Counted from the first letter of the stretch, positions 1-7,551 are shown. The stretch: DNA of 10,001 nt from Candidatus Njordarchaeota archaeon (GCA_029856055.1 JAHQWF010000016.1:1-10001), one strand, 5' to 3'. Numbers and translations: made by a program. Notes: generated by a model not told the origin, from the letters alone.

Positions 1-240
1 CGCTTTTTCTGCCTGATCTTCGCGGTTGCACGAATATGTCATGAGTCTGAGTCCGTTTTCGCGCGCATGACGGCCGAATTCGGTGTTAAGGGCTTTGACG
101 GACACACCGACACCGTACAACATATCGGGCAAAGGTTCCCATCTGGCTTTACCGAACCAGCGCGACTCCAGATTGTATATGCGTCTCAGATCGGGGGCCA
201 TTTTTTCCGCACGCTCCAGAAGGTCCAAATCAAAAGAAAG
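1..240 (-). CDS. Glycerophosphodiester phosphodiesterase, C-terminal fragment (bacterial type, runs off left edge)
   Basis: The minus strand is open from about position 240 to the window edge and is not in the listed gene set because it has neither start nor stop here. The translation begins LSFDLDLLERAEKMAPDLRR, continues through GVGVSVKALN and ends TYSCNREDQAEKA. The SFD motif followed by L and P, and the late pattern of a short strand, a helix, GLRLMTYSCN and a helix, are those of the C-terminal half of the GDPD TIM barrel, which hydrolyses glycerophosphodiesters to glycerol-3-phosphate and an alcohol. The catalytic N-terminal half is absent. GC is about 52% by hand count, against roughly 35% beyond it, and codon use (GCG, CGC, CTG, CCC) differs sharply from the other genes. 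The frame breaks into AT-rich DNA of the neighbouring gene at about 225-250, so this is either a misassembled end or a foreign insertion. The family call is fairly sure; membership of this genome is doubtful. Confidence 0.6.
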
Positions 241-241
241 T

Positions 242-430
242 AAGATTACTGAAGAAGAAAAAATAAGAAGTCTCCTTAAAGAACTAAACATAAAAGGGGA
301 AGTAGTCAAAGATAATGATAAACTGAAAGTTATTGTGGCTTCTCTTTCCGATGCTTTTAAGCTCTATAGGTACGGTTTTTACGATGTAGAAATAGATGAA
401 AGTAAGTCTTTAATTAAAAGGAAAAAATAA
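242..430 (+). CDS. Unidentified protein, C-terminal 62 residues (5' end lost at the composition break)
   Basis: This is the AT-rich, charged tail of a protein: it starts near KITEEEKIRSLLKELNIK, passes through VASLSDAFKLYRYGFYDVEI and ends in the basic tail LIKRKK. An ATG-initiated frame reaches back to position 83, but its first 50 or so codons are the antisense of the phosphodiesterase fragment, so I treat that extension as accidental and the gene as truncated at about 240. I do not recognise the family. The VASLSDAFKLYRYGFYD stretch faintly recalls a short motif in archaeal tRNA-splicing endonuclease subunits, where a small residue-rich strand is followed by LYRxGF, but that motif is N-terminal in that family and here the protein ends soon after. 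The gene converges on nurA with only 11 bases between the two stop codons. Confidence 0.5.
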   Translation, partial: KITEEEKIRSLLKELNIKGEVVKDNDKLKVIVASLSDAFKLYRYGFYDVEIDESKSLIKRKK

Positions 431-441
431 TCGTATAAAAT

Positions 442-1749
442 TTAAAGTCCAATCCTCTTTCTTCCTAAATCACTTATAGCATTACAAACAACCTCATTTC
501 TGCTTTCTTTGCATCGCTTATATAGGCCCTCAGATATATTTTCTATTAGTTTCTGATTAATTTTGCATCTATAGTGAACTATTATTAATGGCTCTGGATA
601 ACCTAGCTTGCTAATTGTCTCTAAATTTGATAAAAATTGGTTCAAACCGTTTAAATAATAGCTCAATCTTCTTGGATAACTCAACTGTATAACAAAATTA
701 GTGAATTTCACGTAACTTACTTCATATGCTCCATATCCAGCGTAAATTGATTCGATCAGGTCTCTAGCTATAATTGGGATTTCCATACGCTTATTATTAA
801 TCTTGTTAATGAATCTTAGTCGCCTTTCGTTAATTGGGGGAATGTCCATGAAGTCGTTTAAAACGAGGTGCTCTCTCGGTTTCAAAATAAAATCAAGAAG
901 CGTTAAATCATTAAACAAACCTATGATACCGTATTTCTTGGTAAGCATTCTACTCTCTGAATCCTTGCTAATCCACACAATAGCTTTTTTCAATTTATCA
1001 GCTGTCTCGATTAATCTTGATAAAGCCATACCCGCGAAACTTTGTTCTAAAGTACTAATAGCGTAATGTTGAAACGTTATTTTAGCACCTTCTGGAACCT
1101 GATCCATAAATGATTCTAAAATATCTTGTATGATGTGGTAGTAATTAGAGAGAAAGGTTAACATAGCATCTTTGGCATCAAGAGTCCTCAAATCCTTCAT
1201 TTTGTCAGCAATCTCCTTGGCTAAATCAATTAGCAAATTAGCTCTTAACTCTGTATCTGGAATTAAGCTTCTTAAGTCTTCATATATAGGTAAGATAATT
1301 CTCATAGGATCTAATAAGACTGATGAAAAAGATCCATCTAATATAATGTAATCTATTTCTTTTGAATCCTCTATTGCTGAACAAGTAAGTAAGTATTCAA
1401 GTGCTCGCATAAGTGTATTCGCTCTGCTAATGACGGCATATTTAGGTAAAATTATGAATAATGCTTGTGAGGGATCTAACTCATAAATACTTTCTATCTT
1501 ATTTCCTCTCTCAGAGTGATCATAAACTATACTGATTGCTGAGAACAATGCAATAGCTCCGCCTCTTCTTTCAACCAAAGCATTACTTCCATCGGTCGCC
1601 AATACCTTAAAACTTGATTGATCCTCATTAATTTCCTTGATAATATCTCTGCTACGCAGATCACTAGAAATATTCTTGATAACATCATGTGTTCCCTGAA
1701 TAAGTGAGTCTGGAAGGTTACTTAATAAATCATCCAATTTCATTTTCAT
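442..1749 (-). CDS. nurA: NurA 5'-3' nuclease
   Basis: NurA is the RNase H-fold nuclease that, with the HerA motor, trims 5' strands at double-strand breaks to make 3' tails for recombination. The acidic residues expected of the family are present. Numbered from the ATG at 1749, they are D53 in ATDGSN, E118 in RALEYL and D138 in ILDGSF, the spacing seen in characterised archaeal NurA. A late WISKDSES motif (about 258-265) and H392 in IIVHYRC also match the conserved C-terminal region. At about 435 residues it is somewhat longer than Sulfolobus NurA. The longest frame begins at GTG 1755, but GGTGGAG (1750-1756) lies across that codon and reads as a ribosome site, so ATG 1749 or ATG 1743 is the likelier start. 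All three lie inside the end of herA, so the two genes are translationally coupled. The frame is intact, with no lost motif. Confidence 0.9.
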   Translation of the reverse strand: MKMKLDDLLSNLPDSLIQGTHDVIKNISSDLRSRDIIKEINEDQSSFKVLATDGSNALVERRGGAIALFSAISIVYDHSERGNKIESIYELDPSQALFIILPKYAVISRANTLMRALEYLLTCSAIEDSKEIDYIILDGSFSSVLLDPMRIILPIYEDLRSLIPDTELRANLLIDLAKEIADKMKDLRTLDAKDAMLTFLSNYYHIIQDILESFMDQVPEGAKITFQHYAISTLEQSFAGMALSRLIETADKLKKAIVWISKDSESRMLTKKYGIIGLFNDLTLLDFILKPREHLVLNDFMDIPPINERRLRFINKINNKRMEIPIIARDLIESIYAGYGAYEVSYVKFTNFVIQLSYPRRLSYYLNGLNQFLSNLETISKLGYPEPLIIVHYRCKINQKLIENISEGLYKRCKESRNEVVCNAISDLGRKRIGL

Positions 1750-3487
1750 CTCCACCTTTAAAGAAATATTCTAATGATCCCTTCGTCTTTCTTTTTTCAC
1801 TCTCTTTACTCTCAAAGCTGTATAATCTATCGAAGATCTCACTTAGAACCTCTCTATCCAATCCATCTCTCCATTCTTCTCTGAAATCTATGTCTTTCCC
1901 ACCCAAACCCAGCCTACTGTTAAACTCTCTTTCGATTGTTTCATCAAAAAAATCAACCTTTACCACACATGGAACAGGGACAGAGGGACCTGATACAATC
2001 GCTTCTCCTTTTCCTAGTCCCGGCAGTGAACTAGTTATCATGGATGTTACATCTTCTAATGAATTCTGGATATGTCTCTGGTCACTTGGATTAACTGTTT
2101 TAAGTGCTATTAATGTTCCGCACTGAGCAAGCGCTGTTTCTGATAGCTCTCTTGGTCTCTGACTAACCAAAAGCAATCCTATACCAAATTTTCTGCCTTC
2201 CTTAGCTATTCTCTCCACAATTTGTTTAGCAGCTGCATAAGAATCTTTTGGAGCATAAATATGAGCTTCTTCTACAGCAATTAATGCAGGTATGGGATGT
2301 CCTGATAATTTAGATTCTACAGCAATCCTAAACATCGTTCTAAGCAACATTGAAACAACGGAATTTTGAACATCGGCTGAGAGTCCTCCCAGAGCGATAA
2401 TTTTTAACCCGTCTCTCACTATTGGTTCACTAATTTTCTCAAATACCCATCTAATTTTTCTTTCCCAAGATATGCCCGTGTCTTCTATTACTCTTAGTGT
2501 TTCTTTTGGATAGAAAATGAATTCATACTCCTCTGTGTTTAATGCATCCTCAAACTTCTCCAATAATTCATCGTTCTTAGCCGCTTTTATTTCGGTATAA
2601 AGATCATCTAAATCAAAGTAGATAGGATTATTAATGTTTCTTTCTCCTTTAACAGATCTAAGAGCCTCGCGAAAAATTCTTCTCTGTCTTGTGGCTATTG
2701 GACTCAAACCCAATAGACTATACCATTCCTCTAATGTAAGCATCCAATACGGGATTTCTAATGAGACAGTTTCAATACTTTCATTCTCTAATATTTGCTT
2801 GAATTTTCCTGTAGGTGCATACACCGTTGTCTTATCCTTCATAGGTGACTTATCACTACCTAAGACAACATATTCTGAATGAGTATCAATGAGAAGAATG
2901 CGTGAGTGATCAAATTTCTTGAGCATCTGCACAACGAGAACTCCCAACGCATTCGATTTGCCAGCACCAGTCATCGCAAGTATCGCACCGTGCTTAGTAG
3001 CTAACTCGTTTATATCTAATCTAACTTCAACACTACCATTTGTTGTAAGTGAACCAATTCTAATATCTCCAGAAGAAAAGATAGTTGATAACTCATCCTC
3101 ATCCAAGGGATAAACATCATCGCCCGGGCTAGGTATCGCATCTATCCTCCTGTCTACTCCACTCATTGTTAATGATCCCAAAAGAGAAACAATGATTTCA
3201 TTCCTTGTTAATGAGATATCTGAGTAACTCTCAATCAAGCTAATCCTTCCACTTGATTGCCGATATAACTCGTCTAGAAGACTAATATTAGAGACAATCC
3301 CCAAGAGATCTCTGCCCTTTCTTGTTCTAACCTTAACATATGTCCCCCTTATACCCATTATATGTAACGCTTCATCGTCCACAGCTACAGAGATTATATC
3401 GCCAAAAACTCTAATTACTTTACCTCTATTTTCATTAACCAACTTCATTAACCCCCTAAAATGATCAGGATAAAATTTGTAAACCAT
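1730..3487 (-). CDS. herA: HerA bipolar DNA helicase/translocase
   Basis: HerA is a hexameric ATPase of the FtsK-HerA group that pumps DNA into a NurA dimer during DNA-end resection. The 585-residue protein has the usual order. An N-terminal HAS beta-barrel spans about 1-150. Walker A, MTGAGKSNA, is at 172-180 with K177. A helical insertion covers about 240-350, and Walker B, ALIAVEEAH, is at 401-409 with E406/E407. The arginine-containing motif GRKFGIGLLLVSQRP follows at 431-445, and a basic, acidic-ended tail closes the protein. The length is close to the family norm. The start is ATG 3487: no ribosome site precedes it, and a TATA-like element lies 27 nt upstream, as expected for a leaderless archaeal mRNA. 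The 3' end overlaps the start of nurA. The mre11 and rad50 genes, adjacent in many archaea, are not here: tldE lies upstream and nurA is the last gene of the unit. Confidence 0.94.
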   Translation of the reverse strand: MVYKFYPDHFRGLMKLVNENRGKVIRVFGDIISVAVDDEALHIMGIRGTYVKVRTRKGRDLLGIVSNISLLDELYRQSSGRISLIESYSDISLTRNEIIVSLLGSLTMSGVDRRIDAIPSPGDDVYPLDEDELSTIFSSGDIRIGSLTTNGSVEVRLDINELATKHGAILAMTGAGKSNALGVLVVQMLKKFDHSRILLIDTHSEYVVLGSDKSPMKDKTTVYAPTGKFKQILENESIETVSLEIPYWMLTLEEWYSLLGLSPIATRQRRIFREALRSVKGERNINNPIYFDLDDLYTEIKAAKNDELLEKFEDALNTEEYEFIFYPKETLRVIEDTGISWERKIRWVFEKISEPIVRDGLKIIALGGLSADVQNSVVSMLLRTMFRIAVESKLSGHPIPALIAVEEAHIYAPKDSYAAAKQIVERIAKEGRKFGIGLLLVSQRPRELSETALAQCGTLIALKTVNPSDQRHIQNSLEDVTSMITSSLPGLGKGEAIVSGPSVPVPCVVKVDFFDETIEREFNSRLGLGGKDIDFREEWRDGLDREVLSEIFDRLYSFESKESEKRKTKGSLEYFFKGGDENEIG

Positions 3488-3506
3488 ACAAATTCAGTTA
3501 AGTAGC

Positions 3507-3519
3507 TTCATTATAATCA
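3507..3519 (-). promoter_or_regulatory. Probable TATA box of the herA-nurA operon
   Basis: On the minus strand this reads GATTATAATGAAG. Its centre is about 27 nt upstream of the herA ATG and is preceded by an A/T-rich, BRE-like stretch (TTTTTAAT). The distance fits archaeal transcription starting at or next to the ATG, which agrees with the absence of a Shine-Dalgarno motif. Inferred from position and composition only. Confidence 0.5.
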
Positions 3520-3526
3520 TTAAAAA

Positions 3527-3551
3527 GGATTATAGAATAAATTCTTAATCC
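3527..3551. promoter_or_regulatory. Operator-like inverted repeat upstream of the herA promoter
   Basis: The arms are GGATTA-T-AGAAT and ATTCT-TAATCC around a two-base centre (AA): 11 complementary positions with one unpaired T at 3533. The dyad sits directly upstream of the BRE/TATA region of herA, where archaeal activators often bind. No plus-strand gene ends here, so a terminator role is less likely. The function is inferred. Confidence 0.35.
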
Positions 3552-3604
3552 CGAGTTTCGTTGATACTAATAAGCCTATATGCGAGAAAGAGAACCTAGC
3601 TAAG

Positions 3605-3620
3605 AAATAATAAAAAATTA
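3605..3620 (-). terminator. T-rich stretch after tldE, possible terminator
   Basis: The minus strand downstream of the tldE stop has a run of six T (3612-3617) inside TAATTTTTTATTATTT, 15-30 bases past the stop. Archaeal RNA polymerase commonly ends on such T tracts without a hairpin. There is no further coding sequence before the herA promoter. Weak, composition-based evidence. Confidence 0.3.
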
Positions 3621-3634
3621 AATGCAAATAATAT

Positions 3635-5017
3635 CTAAGCTTTGCTGATAAACCTGATCCCCTTAAACTTTATCCACGGAGACATGAGATTATATATTTG
3701 TTTTACTTCTCTACTCAAGCCTTCAACTTCTTTTAAGGCATCATAAATATTCATATTTATCATTAATCCAGGCACTAAACCCTTTATCTCTCCTCCATCG
3801 ATCATCCATGCAGGAGTAGCTACTGCACTAACTTCTCCAGTTTCAGGGTTACTTGCATGCGCCCCTTGTACTCCAACAATCATTATGCCTCGATTAATAT
3901 TGCTCACTAACTCGTCCAAACTAGCATCCCCAGCAGATATTATGAGATTACTAGGGAATATTGAGGGTAAAGATAGATATCTTGGTTGTGATAATGAAGA
4001 CATAAACCCCCTGAACGCATTTCCCGTACTTTCCTTTCCCTCTATTCTTGCTCTATAGTTATCGTATAGGAATCCTTTGAAGACGCCTCGGTCTATTATC
4101 ATCTTTCTCTTAGTTGGGGATCCCTCGTCATCAAAGGGCGCGGACATGATCCCTCCATCTAGTTTGCCATCATCTATTACTGTGAGTATCTCGTTAGCTA
4201 CTTCCTCTCCTATTTTGTTAACGTAGGGGGATCTACCCATTTGGGCGTAATCTGCACTAATTGCATTATAAAATGTAGCTGTGAAAATCATGAATAGTGC
4301 CTCTGGATCCATTATGGCGGGATACAACCCAGTTTCTATCTTTTTCATTGTTAAAGATTTTACTGTTTTTTCAGCTATCACCCTACCTAACTCCTCAAAA
4401 TCTATGTTCATTGATCTGCTAACACGCATTTCCATATGTATAGGTGTAGTCACACCATTATCTCTAGCAATAGTCCCTATAGATGCACCTAAGTATGTAC
4501 CCTCTTTTTGAGCCAAAATGTTGTTTGAGTTAGCAATCATTTCAAATGTATAGTCTGCAGAGACGCCACCCCAAACAGGCAGTACGCGATGATCAGTACT
4601 TATTATAGTGTTGATAAGCAATGCTGCTTTATTAAGTATTGCTTCAGGTTGTATATTTTTAATAGATTTATCCAAAATGCCTTTAACCTCTTCATACTTA
4701 GATTTATCAGGCAATTTAACCCAATTAGGATTCTCTTTAGATGTTTTAGCGATGGATATAGCTTTCTTTATTGTCTCTAGTATCTTTTCTTTGTCGAAAA
4801 CATTAGTGGCTGAGAATCCTAATTTCTTATTAACTATTACTCTAATACCTAGCCCGCCCTCATCATAATAGGAAGGTTGTCTAGCCTCTCCAGCCATGAT
4901 ATCAATGTTGTATGACTGGCTATAAGATGCATAGCATTCTACTTCACTTGCTCCTAACTTTAATGCTTCATTTATAATCCATTCCAGCGTATCCTCATTA
5001 AGATTCTCATAAATCAT
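3635..5017 (-). CDS. tldE: TldE/PmbA, non-catalytic subunit of the TldD-TldE protease
   Basis: TldE (PmbA) is the partner that pairs with TldD to form a barrel-shaped zinc protease acting on small, unfolded peptides. In bacteria the complex trims the microcin B17 precursor and degrades the CcdA antitoxin; the archaeal substrate is not known. The frame has the family's conserved N-terminal segment (YYDEGGLGIRVIV) and the C-terminal GAHASNPETGEVS block (about 385-397). At the place where TldD carries HExxxH it has only FTATFYNAIS (about 245-254), so it cannot hold the metal. The longest frame starts at TTG 5035 inside tldD, but ATG 5017, one base after the tldD stop and seven bases after the ribosome site GGAGGAGGTG, is clearly the better start and gives 460 residues. 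It is the second gene of the tldD-tldE operon. Confidence 0.9.
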   Translation of the reverse strand: MIYENLNEDTLEWIINEALKLGASEVECYASYSQSYNIDIMAGEARQPSYYDEGGLGIRVIVNKKLGFSATNVFDKEKILETIKKAISIAKTSKENPNWVKLPDKSKYEEVKGILDKSIKNIQPEAILNKAALLINTIISTDHRVLPVWGGVSADYTFEMIANSNNILAQKEGTYLGASIGTIARDNGVTTPIHMEMRVSRSMNIDFEELGRVIAEKTVKSLTMKKIETGLYPAIMDPEALFMIFTATFYNAISADYAQMGRSPYVNKIGEEVANEILTVIDDGKLDGGIMSAPFDDEGSPTKRKMIIDRGVFKGFLYDNYRARIEGKESTGNAFRGFMSSLSQPRYLSLPSIFPSNLIISAGDASLDELVSNINRGIMIVGVQGAHASNPETGEVSAVATPAWMIDGGEIKGLVPGLMINMNIYDALKEVEGLSREVKQIYNLMSPWIKFKGIRFISKA

Positions 5018-5018
5018 T

Positions 5019-6449
5019 CTAAGCACCTCCTCCAATAATCATTTCCTTAACTCTAACATGTGGACCTCCTATACCTACATACATAGTTTGTCCCTTGCCA
5101 CAGAAACCTGATCTTATGTCGAAATCTTTTCCAATTGCGTCGATCTTCATCAGAGTTTCTAGAGTATTGCCACTAAACGAGACATTTCTTATAGGTTCTT
5201 TTATCTCCCCATTTACGATTTCATAAGCTTCTTGTGTTCCACCTTGGAAGGTTCCATCTAAGTTAGCTTGTCCACCTAAGGGAGCAACTAGATAATATCC
5301 AAATTTGATATCCTCCATTAACTCTTCGACAGAGTAATCTTTAGGCTCAATATACGTATTCCTCATCCTAATTATTGGAGGTACTCTAAAACTCTCTGCT
5401 CTAGAGTTCCCAGTAGGTTTCACATTAAAATACTCTAGTAAGTTTGGTGCCATCCGCTTAATCATCATCTCGAATGCTTTTGCCATTTCTCTATCGTAAA
5501 GTAAACTAACGAGAATCCCGTTCTTCACGACAATAGTTTTCTGGCTTCCTACACCTTCATCATCATAAACAAAACTACCAAAAGCTCCAGGTAAAGTTCC
5601 ATCATCAATTATCGTAACTATATCTGAAGCCACTTTTTGACCTATTTTCTGAGATGTAACAGCCCCAGATATGACAAAATCGGCTTCAGACAAATGACCG
5701 AAAGCTTCATGTGTAAATAGGCCTATAACCTTAGGCCCGATAACTGCAGGAAAAGAACCTCCTTTAGCAACTTTAGCTTTAAGTTGCTTTCTTAGTCTCT
5801 CTACTAATATTGAAGAAAAATTCTCAACTTCATTCTCATAAATTATGTCGTATCCTTTTATTGATCCAAAATCCTCCCTAGCTGATGCCTTTATGCCATT
5901 CTCCACAGCCATGGCGTCAGCTCCAAAGTAAACATAGATTTTTTCTTGTTCTATATATGTTCCCTCAGAATTAGCGTATGTTTGGAATATTTTCTCATCA
6001 CTGTATCTTGTTTGAACACTCTTTACTCTCTTCTCTAAATCAAATATTGTCTGATTAACATCCAGCGTGTATTCTAATTTTTCCTCGGGAGAGATATTAG
6101 CTGGATCCTTACTTACATTGGCTTTTATCTTATCTTCTACTACATCTACTTCAGCCAAAGCTACCTTTCGCCTAATTAGTTTACTAGAACCTCTAGCCAT
6201 AGATATCGCGTTTCTGACCGACCGAATTAAGTCTTCTTTACTAAATTTGTTTGTTGTTGCAAAGCCCCAAGCTCCATCTACTATGACACGAATTCCCACG
6301 CCGCTAGAGTATATATCTCGAGCTACTTCAATTACTTTATCTCTAACAACAAATCTTGCTCCATAACTATGTTGAATTCTAAGATCAATAAATGAGGCGC
6401 CATTCTTTTTAGCAAAGTCTAGAGCTTCATGTATAGCATCTTTCAACAT
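5019..6449 (-). CDS. tldD: TldD, catalytic subunit of the TldD-TldE zinc protease
   Basis: This is the metal-binding half of the TldD-TldE protease. Numbered from ATG 6449 (476 residues), the zinc motif HEAFGH is at 247-252 (H247, E248, H252) within LFTHEAFGHLSEADF. The distant cysteine ligand C450 lies in RSGFCGKGQ. The family blocks GNSRAESFRVPPIIRMRNT (about 347-365) and GPHVRVKEMIIGG at the C-terminus are also present. The length is normal and no key residue is missing. The longest frame starts at GTG 6455; I prefer the ATG two codons later, five bases after GAG in a GAGTGAT element, although the GTG cannot be excluded. It is followed one base later by tldE. The leader upstream carries the candidate C/D box RNA, so tldD needs its own promoter or is processed from a common transcript. 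Confidence 0.93.
   Translation of the reverse strand: MLKDAIHEALDFAKKNGASFIDLRIQHSYGARFVVRDKVIEVARDIYSSGVGIRVIVDGAWGFATTNKFSKEDLIRSVRNAISMARGSSKLIRRKVALAEVDVVEDKIKANVSKDPANISPEEKLEYTLDVNQTIFDLEKRVKSVQTRYSDEKIFQTYANSEGTYIEQEKIYVYFGADAMAVENGIKASAREDFGSIKGYDIIYENEVENFSSILVERLRKQLKAKVAKGGSFPAVIGPKVIGLFTHEAFGHLSEADFVISGAVTSQKIGQKVASDIVTIIDDGTLPGAFGSFVYDDEGVGSQKTIVVKNGILVSLLYDREMAKAFEMMIKRMAPNLLEYFNVKPTGNSRAESFRVPPIIRMRNTYIEPKDYSVEELMEDIKFGYYLVAPLGGQANLDGTFQGGTQEAYEIVNGEIKEPIRNVSFSGNTLETLMKIDAIGKDFDIRSGFCGKGQTMYVGIGGPHVRVKEMIIGGGA
5024..5033 (-). promoter_or_regulatory. Ribosome binding site that sets the tldE start
   Basis: On the minus strand this reads GGAGGAGGTG, an almost full match to the archaeal anti-Shine-Dalgarno sequence, and it is made from the last codons of tldD. 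It lies six bases before ATG 5017. It argues against TTG 5035, which would place the motif inside the coding sequence. Confidence 0.7.
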
Positions 6450-6494
6450 AATCACTCAAATAGAATTGATTATCTCTAAAAAAAGATTAATTTG

Positions 6495-6503
6495 AATATA
6501 AGA
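6495..6503 (-). promoter_or_regulatory. Candidate TATA box for tldD-tldE
   Basis: The minus strand reads CTTATATTC about 50 nt before ATG 6449. A start of transcription 25 or so bases downstream would leave a leader of about 25 nt holding the weak GAGTGAT ribosome site. The surroundings are very A/T-rich and other placements are possible. Confidence 0.3.
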
Positions 6504-6561
6504 ATTACTTCATAATTTTTGATAAATGTAAAAGGTAGTTTATGGAGTTATCTCAGAATTG

Positions 6562-6611
6562 TCAGCTCTTCTCCTTATCTTCATAATATCCGAGAGAAGA
6601 CCCCTCATCAT
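6562..6611 (-). ncRNA. Candidate C/D box methylation-guide sRNA
   Basis: On the minus strand the elements fall in the archaeal order and spacing. Box C is ATGATGA (6611-6605) and is followed by a 12-nt guide, GGGGTCTTCTCT (6604-6593). Box D' is a variant CGGA (6592-6589). A 5-nt spacer, TATTA, leads to box C', TGAAGA (6583-6578). A second 12-nt guide, TAAGGAGAAGAG (6577-6566), ends at box D, CTGA (6565-6562). Two equal 12-nt guides and a 5-nt D'-C' gap are what archaeal 50-60 nt C/D RNAs show. Such RNAs bind L7Ae, Nop5 and fibrillarin and direct 2'-O-methylation at the base paired five positions from D or D'. The first guide pairs with AGAGAAGACCCC, which from memory resembles 23S rRNA domain V near E. 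coli 2055-2066. Caveats: D' is not the consensus CTGA, and TCTTCTC and GAGAAGA within the two guides could pair with each other. Confidence 0.6.
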
Positions 6612-6638
6612 CCTAATATAACTAAGTGTTTACCAATG

Positions 6639-6646
6639 CTTATAAA
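6639..6646 (-). promoter_or_regulatory. TATA box of the candidate C/D box sRNA
   Basis: The minus strand reads TTTATAAG, an excellent archaeal TATA element. Its centre is about 31 bases before box C, which puts the expected transcription start some 5 bases before box C. It begins right after the TAA stop of the decayed ATPase gene (6647-6649). The spacing independently supports a short RNA gene here. Confidence 0.55.
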
Positions 6647-7243
6647 TTAGACGAATTTTGTATTTGATTCCGAATTCTTAATTAGCTTTCCCGGAGGAAT
6701 AAATAAACCAAGTGAGGCAAAACCCAGCACTATTAGCCATTCATAGATTGTTAATTGACTTAAACCAAAAGCGATCCTAGTTACTTCTAAGTAGGGTAGA
6801 ATCGCTGTGACAAGACCACTAATGATGATAGATATTATTAGATACTTATTGCTTAAGAGACCTCTAATACCCATCGAAAACACATTCTTCTCTTCCGATC
6901 TACAATTCAAAACAAATAATAGTTCAAAAAGACTTGCTTGCAAAAAAGCCATTGTTCTTCCTTTAGCTACTGATGACCCAACTACCACGAAGGCACCTAG
7001 GTAAAATGTTGTTATTGTACCTATACTCATCAAAACAAATGTCACTAACATAAACTTGATTATCCCTTCAAGAATACCAGCTTGTGGATTTCGAGGCTTT
7101 CGCTTCATTACATCAATATCTGGTGTATCAACTGTTAGCGCGATAGCTGGACCTCCATCAGTTACTAAATTTATCCATAGGATCATGGCTGCAGTTAGCG
7201 GTAAAGGCCAACCAATGATAGCTGCAAAAGCTATTACAAATAT
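6647..7243 (-). pseudogene. Ca2+-ATPase remnant: M5-M10 membrane domain
   Basis: The frame runs from 7243 with IFVIAFAAIIGWPLPLTAAM to the natural C-terminus at 6647; the ATG-initiated part (7186) has 179 residues. ILWINLVTDGGPAIAL is the M6 motif with the N, T and D used as calcium ligands, and SLFELLFVLN is the M8 segment with the conserved Glu. Hydrophobic stretches for M7, M9 and M10 follow. The ligands point to calcium, not sodium-potassium or heavy metals. This piece has no lesion of its own, and its stop overlaps the sRNA promoter. Confidence 0.85.
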
Positions 7244-7551
7244 CCATCGAAGTTTGCTGATAGAAGAAATCTTATAAACTTCCTAATATTGTAGAAGATT
7301 TCTCTCCCCTCTTTTACCGCATCCACTATCGTTGCAAAGTCATCATCAGCTAATACCATGTCTGCAGCCTCCCTAGTTACATCTGTACCGGAAATCCCCA
7401 TAGCAATACCTATGTCAGCTTTCTTCAAGGCTGGAGCATCATTAACTCCATCTCCAGTCATTGCTACTATATGTCCCTTCTTTTTAAGCGCACTAACAAT
7501 CCTTAGCTTGTGTTCTGGAGATACACGGGCAGAAACTGAGATTTTATCTAT
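7234..7551 (-). pseudogene. Ca2+-ATPase remnant: hinge region of the P domain and start of M5
   Basis: The frame is open from 7551 with IDKISVSARVSPEHKLRIV, then AMTGDGVNDAPALKKADIG and GREIFYNIRKFIRFLLSANF; a gene caller would find only the part from ATG 7461 (75 residues). TGDGVND is the magnesium-binding hinge and is intact. The piece ends FDGYL and two adjacent stops. Inserting one base at about 7244-7248 restores FDEIFVIAFAAIIGWPLPL. The affected codon corresponds to the M5 calcium-ligand glutamate, so the lesion falls on a transport site. Confidence 0.82.

Noticed and set aside
83..430. Single + strand gene of 115 residues
   Set aside because: Its first half is the antisense of the phosphodiesterase fragment and differs in composition from the second half; only the part after about 240 looks like a real protein.
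1704..2126. + strand frame of 140 residues
   Set aside because: It lies antisense to the end of herA and the start of nurA, has a serine-rich low-complexity translation and no ribosome site.
5018..5035. TTG 5035 as the start of tldE
   Set aside because: It would put the strong GGAGGAGGTG ribosome site inside the coding sequence; ATG 5017 is correctly spaced behind it.
6566..6600. Simple hairpin or terminator formed by TCTTCTC and GAGAAGA
   Set aside because: Seven pairs with a 20-base loop and no T run make a poor terminator; the C/D box reading explains more of the bases and the upstream TATA box.
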